Below, one piece after another: positions 47,866-52,477 of a stretch of DNA of 52,477 bases. The notes beneath the pieces are model-generated. The model searched no databases. It had not been told where the DNA came from and was given only the letters and a program-made list of their open reading frames with translations. A program made the translations under genes and the position numbers. How positions within the stretch are numbered: the first letter of the stretch is position 1; every line of letters begins with the position of its first letter. Source of the stretch: Oscillospiraceae bacterium. GTDB lineage: Bacteria; Bacillota; Clostridia; Oscillospirales; Oscillospiraceae. The stretch is taken from the NCBI GenBank assembly GCA_015067845.1, contig SVLT01000017.1:1-52477 (forward strand), in the 5' to 3' direction.

Positions 47866-49707
47866 ATGTGTGGAATAGTCGGATATGCAGGTAACCGCCA
47901 GGCCGCTCCCATTTTGTTGGAGGGCCTGTCCAAATTGGAATACCGGGGATATGACTCCGCCGGTATCTGTGTGCATGGTGTAAAGGAAATGCAGGTCGCC
48001 AAGGCAAAGGGCAGATTGCAGGTGCTTTGCGACAAGACGGAGAACGGTCAGGCTGTGCCCGGCTGTGTGGGCATCGGTCATACCCGGTGGGCCACCCACG
48101 GTGCGCCCTCGGATGTAAACAGCCATCCCCATGTCTCCGACAGCGGAAAGATCTCTGTGGTGCACAACGGCATCATCGAGAACGAAGCGAAACTCCGTGC
48201 TCAGCTTCTGGAAAAGGGTGTGAAATTCCATTCCGAGACGGATACGGAAGTGGTGGCCAATCTGGTTGGCTACTACTACGAGCAGACCGGCAATTTTATC
48301 GGCGCGGTGCGCCAGGCGCTGCCCCGGTTGGAGGGCAGCTATGCGCTGGGTATTCTGTGTACCGATCTGCCTGATACCATCGTGGCCGCCAAAAAGGATT
48401 CGCCCCTGATCTTCGGTTACGGCGACGGGGAGAACTACATTGCGTCCGATGTACCCGCCATTTTGAAGCACACCCAGACCGTTTCCTATATGGAGGACGG
48501 GGAGATGGTGGTGTTCAACAACAAAAGCGTCCGCTTTTTCGATTTCGTGGGCGAGCCCATCGAGAAGAAGGTGGAGACAATCACCTGGGAGCTGTCTGCA
48601 GCGGAACGGGGTGGCTTTGACCATTTTATGCTGAAAGAAATTTTTGAACAGCCCAAGGCCCTGAGAGATACCCTCAGCCCCCGGCTGAAAAACGGAGAAA
48701 TTGTTCTGGACGGCATTGATCTCTCTGCGGAGTATTTGAAGGATGTGCGAAAAATCTATCTGGTGGCCTGCGGCTCGGCGTACTATGTGTCGGTGCTGGC
48801 CAAGTATATCATCGAAAAGGCCTGCCGCATCCCCACGGAAGCAGTGATGGCATCGGAATTCCGGTATTCAGACCCGGTGGTGGATGAGCACAATCTGGTG
48901 ATCATCATCAGCCAGTCCGGCGAGACCGCCGACACCCTGGCGGCCCTCCGGGAAGCCAAGCGCCTGGGCGCCAAGACCCTGGCGGTGGTGAATGTGGTGG
49001 GCTCTGCCATCGCAAAGACCGCCGACCAGACCATCTATACCTGGGCGGGCCCGGAAATCGCCGTGGCTACCACCAAGGCGTTCTCCACCCAGCTGGCGGT
49101 GGTGTATCTGCTGGCGGCCTATATGGCGAAGCAGCTGGGTACCATGGACGACGAAACCTATGGTGCGTGGGTGGAAGCTTTGGAAGCGCTGCCCGGCGCG
49201 GCGGAGCAGATACTGACCAAGGAAAATGTGGAAAAGGTGCAGTACTACGCCAGCCGTTATTACGGGCATCACGATGCCTTTTATATTGGCCGGAATGTGG
49301 ACAGCGCCATCTGTCTGGAAGGCAGCTTGAAGCTGAAAGAGGTTGCCTATCTCCACAGCGAGGCGTACCCGGCCGGAGAATTGAAGCACGGCCCCATTTC
49401 TCTCATCGAGAACGGCACTTTGGTGGTGGCGTTGGCTACGGTGCAGCCCCTGTTCGATAAGACCATGGCCAATGTCCGGGAAGTGAAGGCCCGGGGTGCG
49501 GATGTGCTGTGTGTGACCTTGCAGGAAACGGCTGAAGAGGCCGCAAAGCAGGCGGACGGCATTTTGACCGTGCCCACCATCCTGCCGGTGCTGCAGCCCA
49601 GTCTGACGCTGATCCCCTTGCAGCTGTTTTCCTACTATGTTGCCCTGAACCGGGGCTGCGATGTGGATAAACCCCGGAATCTGGCGAAATCCGTCACGGT
49701 GGAATAA
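47866..49707 (+). CDS. glmS: Glutamine-fructose-6-phosphate aminotransferase (isomerizing)
   Basis: Makes glucosamine-6-phosphate for peptidoglycan and surface sugars. The 613-residue protein has an N-terminal Ntn glutaminase domain beginning MCGIVGYAG (nucleophile Cys2), with GHTRWATHG and HNGIIEN intact. Two SIS isomerase domains follow (SQSGETADTLAALREAK; HGPISLIENGT). ATG 47866 follows CAGGAGG; an in-frame ATG at 47818 lies in the leader hairpin and is rejected. Its complete glutaminase motifs make a useful contrast to PurF in this window. Confidence 0.98.
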   Translation: MCGIVGYAGNRQAAPILLEGLSKLEYRGYDSAGICVHGVKEMQVAKAKGRLQVLCDKTENGQAVPGCVGIGHTRWATHGAPSDVNSHPHVSDSGKISVVHNGIIENEAKLRAQLLEKGVKFHSETDTEVVANLVGYYYEQTGNFIGAVRQALPRLEGSYALGILCTDLPDTIVAAKKDSPLIFGYGDGENYIASDVPAILKHTQTVSYMEDGEMVVFNNKSVRFFDFVGEPIEKKVETITWELSAAERGGFDHFMLKEIFEQPKALRDTLSPRLKNGEIVLDGIDLSAEYLKDVRKIYLVACGSAYYVSVLAKYIIEKACRIPTEAVMASEFRYSDPVVDEHNLVIIISQSGETADTLAALREAKRLGAKTLAVVNVVGSAIAKTADQTIYTWAGPEIAVATTKAFSTQLAVVYLLAAYMAKQLGTMDDETYGAWVEALEALPGAAEQILTKENVEKVQYYASRYYGHHDAFYIGRNVDSAICLEGSLKLKEVAYLHSEAYPAGELKHGPISLIENGTLVVALATVQPLFDKTMANVREVKARGADVLCVTLQETAEEAAKQADGILTVPTILPVLQPSLTLIPLQLFSYYVALNRGCDVDKPRNLAKSVTVE

Positions 49708-49748
49708 AATACGAAATGTTCACAATTTTGTGATGTGTTGTTCAAAAC

Positions 49749-49886
49749 CTTGCGTTATGATGAATGCGTAAAGGACAGCGGAAGCCGTGTGCCGCGCCTT
49801 TACCTCGCAAGACCTCTTTTTATACCTCTCTTCTTTCCAAACCCTTTATGGGGAAAGTCCGCTGCCGCGAGGCAGCGGACTTTTTT
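49749..49886 (+). ncRNA. Candidate structured small RNA or glmS 3' UTR element
   Basis: Nested complementary arms occur: CTTGCG (49749-49754) with CGCAAG (49806-49811), GTAAAGG (49768-49774) with CCTTTAC (49797-49803), and an inner GCGG/CCGC. A second hairpin CTTTCC...GGAAAG (about 49833-49857) is followed by a 13-bp terminator with a T run. No convincing coding frame lies here. The antiporter has its own promoter downstream of the terminator, so this is not obviously its leader. A TATGAT at 49756 might be a -10 element, but no good -35 is seen. Confidence 0.45.
49854..49886 (+). terminator. Intrinsic terminator between glmS and the antiporter gene
   Basis: A perfect 13-bp stem, AAAGTCCGCTGCC / GGCAGCGGACTTT, with loop GCGA and a run of six T. 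Confidence 0.93.
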
Positions 49887-49898
49887 GTTAAAAACCTC

Positions 49899-49926
49899 TT
49901 GCAATGTAGAAAGATAGTGCTATAAT
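49899..49926 (+). promoter_or_regulatory. Sigma-A promoter of the antiporter gene
   Basis: TTGCAA and TATAAT with a 16-bp spacer, 36 bases before the GTG start. Confidence 0.8.
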
Positions 49927-49962
49927 GAGCAAGGAATTTTTGTTTGAAAGAAGGATTTTTTC

Positions 49963-51231
49963 GTGGAAATTTTACTGGCCATTGGTGTTGCCATGTTTGC
50001 CGGTCTGTTTTTGTCCCGTCTCACTTCCAAATTAAATCTGCCTGATGTGACCAGCTATCTGGTGGCGGGCGTTTTGGTCGGCCCGTTGGTGTTGGGACGG
50101 CTGGGAATTCCCGGCCTGGGCTTCGACTCCATGGAATTTGTGGAAAAAATGGGGCTTCTGTGCGATGTGGCTCTGGGGTTCATAGCATTTTCTATCGGAG
50201 GTGAGTTCCGTATTTCCGCTTTGCGTAAGACCGGACGGCAGGCAACCATTATTGCCGTTTTTCAGGCATTGGCTGCAACGGTTTTGGTGGACCTGACCTT
50301 ACTGGGTCTGCACCTGATTTTGGGCGAGGAGCGGCTTCCCGTTTCCACCTGCATCATTTTGGGTGCCATTGCCACCGCAACAGCTCCGGCAGCTACCCTT
50401 ATGGTCATCAATCAGTATAAGGCCAAGGGCCCGCTGACCAACATTTTGCTCCCCATCGTGGCGTTGGACGATGCGGTGGGTCTGGTGGTGTTTGCGGTGT
50501 CCAGCGGCATCGCCCGAGCCCTGATCAGCGGCTCTGTAAGTGTGATTTCCCTACTGGTCAATCCAATGATCGAGATATTCGGTTCGCTTTTGCTGGGTGC
50601 CGCAGTTGGCTGGGTGTTCAGCATAGTGGAGAAGTTCTTTAATTCCGGCTCCAAGCGGCTGAGCCTGGCGGTGGCCTTTGTCATCATCTGCACCGCTCTT
50701 TCCAAGCTCCGTTTCCATTTTGAAAGCGGTCTGGAAATCGGATTTTCTTCCCTGCTGGTGACTATGATGTGCAGCTGCATTTTCTGCAATCTGTGCGACT
50801 TTTCCGAGGAGATCATGCACAAAACCGAGCGTTGGACGGCTCCGATCTATGTGCTGTTTTTCGTGATTTCCGGCGCGGAGCTGGATCTGACGGTGTTTGG
50901 CGATATCGTGGTGGTAGGCATCGGCGTTGCCTACATACTCAGCCGCAGCGCGGGCAAGATCTTCGGCGCAAATGTCAGCGCAAAGCTGACCCGGTGCGAG
51001 CCCACCATCTGCAAATACCTGGGCATCACGCTGTTGCCCCAGGCCGGTGTTGCATTGGGTATGTCCGTGGTCGTGGCCGCGGAATTTGGGGAAGCCGGCG
51101 CGCTGATCCGCAATATCGTGCTGTTCTCCGTGCTGATCTATGAGCTGGTCGGCCCGCTGCTGACCAAGATGGCCCTGACCGCCGCAGGTGAGATTAAACC
51201 CAAGCCCGTGGTGCACCGCGACAAGGTATAA
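49963..51231 (+). CDS. Cation:proton antiporter, CPA2 (KefB-like) family
   Basis: An integral membrane transporter of 422 residues with about 12 hydrophobic segments. The family signature appears as LNLPDVTSYLVAGVLVGPLVLG, and the ion-binding region as IVALDDAVGLVVFAV with the conserved acidic pair. There is no C-terminal TrkA-N domain, so it is the short form. It exchanges H+ for Na+ or K+; ion choice is not readable. The GTG start follows AAGGA. Confidence 0.92.
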   Translation: MEILLAIGVAMFAGLFLSRLTSKLNLPDVTSYLVAGVLVGPLVLGRLGIPGLGFDSMEFVEKMGLLCDVALGFIAFSIGGEFRISALRKTGRQATIIAVFQALAATVLVDLTLLGLHLILGEERLPVSTCIILGAIATATAPAATLMVINQYKAKGPLTNILLPIVALDDAVGLVVFAVSSGIARALISGSVSVISLLVNPMIEIFGSLLLGAAVGWVFSIVEKFFNSGSKRLSLAVAFVIICTALSKLRFHFESGLEIGFSSLLVTMMCSCIFCNLCDFSEEIMHKTERWTAPIYVLFFVISGAELDLTVFGDIVVVGIGVAYILSRSAGKIFGANVSAKLTRCEPTICKYLGITLLPQAGVALGMSVVVAAEFGEAGALIRNIVLFSVLIYELVGPLLTKMALTAAGEIKPKPVVHRDKV

Positions 51232-51233
51232 AC

Positions 51234-51261
51234 TTGACATTTTCCGCCTTTGCGGTATAAT
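51234..51261 (+). promoter_or_regulatory. Sigma-A promoter of the phosphoribosyltransferase gene
   Basis: A perfect TTGACA and TATAAT with a 16-bp spacer, 38 bases before the ATG. Confidence 0.87.
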
Positions 51262-51299
51262 ATTGATAGAAATCAAAGAAAAATAAGGGGTTGTTTCCT

Positions 51300-51854
51300 A
51301 TGTTTTATACGATGAATATCGCCGGTTTGCAGCGGCATTTGCCCATCTGTCCGGTAACGGATAAACTGTACATTGCCGGTTTTGTTATTTTCGGTGACCC
51401 GGAGCTGACGGTTGCCTGTGCACGGGATCTGCTGAAAGTTGCGCCTGAGTACGACTATATCATCACCGCGGAGGCAAAGGGCATTCCTCTGGCTCATGAG
51501 ATGGCCCGTCAAGCCGGGAACGAGAAGTACATCCTGGCGCGGAAGGGTGCAAAGCTGTACATGCGGGACATTTTTGAGGTGACGGTCAACTCCATCACCA
51601 CCGCCAAGGAGCAGCATTTGTATCTGGACGGTGCGGATGCCGAGCTGATCAAGGGCAAGAAGATCCTGATCGTGGACGATGTGATCTCTACGGGCGAGAG
51701 CCTGCTGGCGCTGGAAGCCTTGGTAGAAAAGGCCGGCGGTATCGTCTGCGGACGGATGGCCATTCTGGCGGAGGGCGATGCCCAGAATCGGGAGGACCTG
51801 ATCTATCTGGAAAAGCTGCCCCTGTTCAATCCGGACGGCACGGTTATGGAATAA
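51300..51854 (+). CDS. Purine-type phosphoribosyltransferase (adenine/xanthine PRTase-like)
   Basis: The 184-residue protein has a type I PRTase fold with the PRPP motif ILIVDDVISTGES and the upstream YIITAEAKGIPLAHEMA segment typical of adenine/xanthine phosphoribosyltransferases. It probably salvages a purine base with PRPP; some relatives are regulators. ATG 51300 is preferred; a TTG nine bases earlier lies too close to the AAGGGG Shine-Dalgarno. It is monocistronic with its own promoter and terminator. Confidence 0.86.
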   Translation: MFYTMNIAGLQRHLPICPVTDKLYIAGFVIFGDPELTVACARDLLKVAPEYDYIITAEAKGIPLAHEMARQAGNEKYILARKGAKLYMRDIFEVTVNSITTAKEQHLYLDGADAELIKGKKILIVDDVISTGESLLALEALVEKAGGIVCGRMAILAEGDAQNREDLIYLEKLPLFNPDGTVME

Positions 51855-51861
51855 AAAGCAG

Positions 51862-51894
51862 ATACCCTGCGGAGTATTCCGCAGGGTATTTTTT
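51862..51894 (+). terminator. Terminator of the phosphoribosyltransferase gene
   Basis: ATACCCTGCGGA / TCCGCAGGGTAT (12 bp, loop GTAT) followed by TTTTT. Confidence 0.93.
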
Positions 51895-51952
51895 GTGTGC
51901 AATGTGCAAAAAACAAACTTGCGAAATTTGTTCAAAATTTTCTAAAAAATAC

Positions 51953-51981
51953 TTTCCAATTGAAGAAAATTGTGCTACAAT
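51953..51981 (+). promoter_or_regulatory. Probable promoter of the secreted-protein gene
   Basis: TTTCCA and TACAAT with a 17-bp spacer in an A/T-rich stretch. The leader to the ATG at 52116 is about 125 bases and contains a CCTTCC/GGAAGG hairpin. Confidence 0.5.
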
Positions 51982-52115
51982 AAAAGAACAAATATGCAAA
52001 ATGCGATGTTATACCCCTAAGCGGCCCCTTCCTGAAGGGAAGGATCACAATGTATTACAAGGCGCAAAGCCGAATAATAAACAGCGAAGACCCAAAAATG
52101 AAAGGAGATACTGCG

Positions 52116-52477
52116 ATGAAAACCGATCTCAAACGCGGCATCATCATACTGCTGTCAGTATGTATGGTGCTAGGCATCTTTGCAGGTTCCGGGTTGAACC
52201 TGGCCCGTGCTGCAGATGCTGAACCTACTGTGGAAACAGTCGTTTCCGCCCCCAATCTGATCGCCAATGGCGCATTCGGTGAAGTACGCGATGTAAACGT
52301 GTACCCCAACCTGACTGTGCCCACCGGTTGGACCAACACCAACTTCAGTGCTGCCGGTGATGCGATCACCCTGCAGGTCACCGATGCTTATGCCCACGAC
52401 GGTGACTACTCCATGCACATCACCGGCGCTCCCGCCAAAACCATCAATATCTGCAATAACTATGCAAATGATGCTTT
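52116..52477 (+). CDS. Secreted protein, N-terminal part (cut by the window end)
   Basis: The first 120 residues of an open frame that runs off the window. MKTDLKRG is followed by a hydrophobic stretch (IIILLSVCMVLGIFAG) and a likely signal-peptidase site at ARA-AD near residue 33. The exported part has NLIANGAFGEV, VPTGWTNTNF and YSMHITG, which look like the 'NGxFE...GW...' start of a beta-sandwich carbohydrate-binding or surface-adhesion domain. AAAGGAG precedes the ATG. The full function cannot be judged. Confidence 0.82.
   Translation, partial: MKTDLKRGIIILLSVCMVLGIFAGSGLNLARAADAEPTVETVVSAPNLIANGAFGEVRDVNVYPNLTVPTGWTNTNFSAAGDAITLQVTDAYAHDGDYSMHITGAPAKTINICNNYANDA

Noticed and set aside
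49741..49962. Ion-sensing riboswitch for the antiporter
   Set aside because: A separate sigma-A promoter lies between the structured segment and the antiporter start, so a cis-acting leader role is not supported.
51982..52115. Possible cyclic-di-GMP-I riboswitch, because of GGCGCAAAGCC in the leader
   Set aside because: Only that short string fits; the second half of the aptamer and the tetraloop/receptor arms are not found.
1..52477. CRISPR array
   Set aside because: The repeats found are dispersed palindromes without regular spacers; no cas gene is present.
1..52477. tRNA, rRNA, insertion-sequence transposase or prophage genes
   Set aside because: None could be recognised on either strand by reading the sequence.

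Overview
The window looks like chromosomal DNA of a strictly anaerobic, gut-associated Bacillota, most likely Oscillospirales (Oscillospiraceae/Ruminococcaceae). The evidence is a moderately high GC content with clostridial-type proteins, pyruvate phosphate dikinase, an oxygen-sensitive class III ribonucleotide reductase, a bile salt hydrolase, Shine-Dalgarno-led genes, and many short palindromic repeats between genes. I saw no rRNA, tRNA, CRISPR array, transposase or prophage gene. The genus is an inference.

Layout. 1-9.5 kb: ppdK (minus), a CofE-like protein, a minus-strand set of two DHH phosphoesterases plus surE, an aldo/keto reductase with Fe-S motifs, and an amidohydrolase. 9.7-21.7 kb: a ZTP riboswitch followed by purE-purC-purF-purM-purN-purO-(AICAR formyltransferase)-purD-purL, which covers most of de novo IMP synthesis (purB and purK are not here). 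21.8-23.5 kb: a ribbon-helix-helix protein and small genes. 23.6-26.7 kb: nrdD, a separate 53-residue glycyl-radical protein, and nrdG, behind two NrdR-type boxes. 27.1-34.7 kb: a TrpR/YerC-family regulator heading hisZG(fused)-hisD-hisC-hisB-hisH-hisA-hisF-hisIE. 34.7-44.3 kb: a lipoprotein, an SDR, glycosyltransferase, UDP-galactopyranose mutase, an esterase-like hydrolase, bile salt hydrolase, glutamine synthetase and a priming sugar transferase. 44.3-52.5 kb: a small Cys-rich protein with a ferredoxin-like protein, DEAD-box helicase with a DprA-like protein, glmS, a candidate structured RNA, a CPA2-type antiporter, a phosphoribosyltransferase, and the 5' end of a secreted protein gene.

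The most notable points are these. (1) The glycyl-radical tail of NrdD is encoded as its own small gene, in the same frame, after a TAA that is part of a perfect Shine-Dalgarno sequence. (2) The only PurF here has a degenerate glutaminase domain: the nucleophile Cys and the GHxRYxT-type region are gone, while the PRPP site and Fe-S cysteines remain. (3) HisZ and HisG are fused. (4) PurH is replaced by a PurO-type cyclohydrolase plus a stand-alone formyltransferase. (5) At least five families of intergenic palindromic repeats occur, including a 57-bp element inserted in opposite orientations in two copies of a larger repeat, each copy giving the empty site for the other. (6) A structured, terminator-ended segment between glmS and the antiporter may be a small RNA.

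All calls come from reading the sequence and from remembered family features; no search was run.
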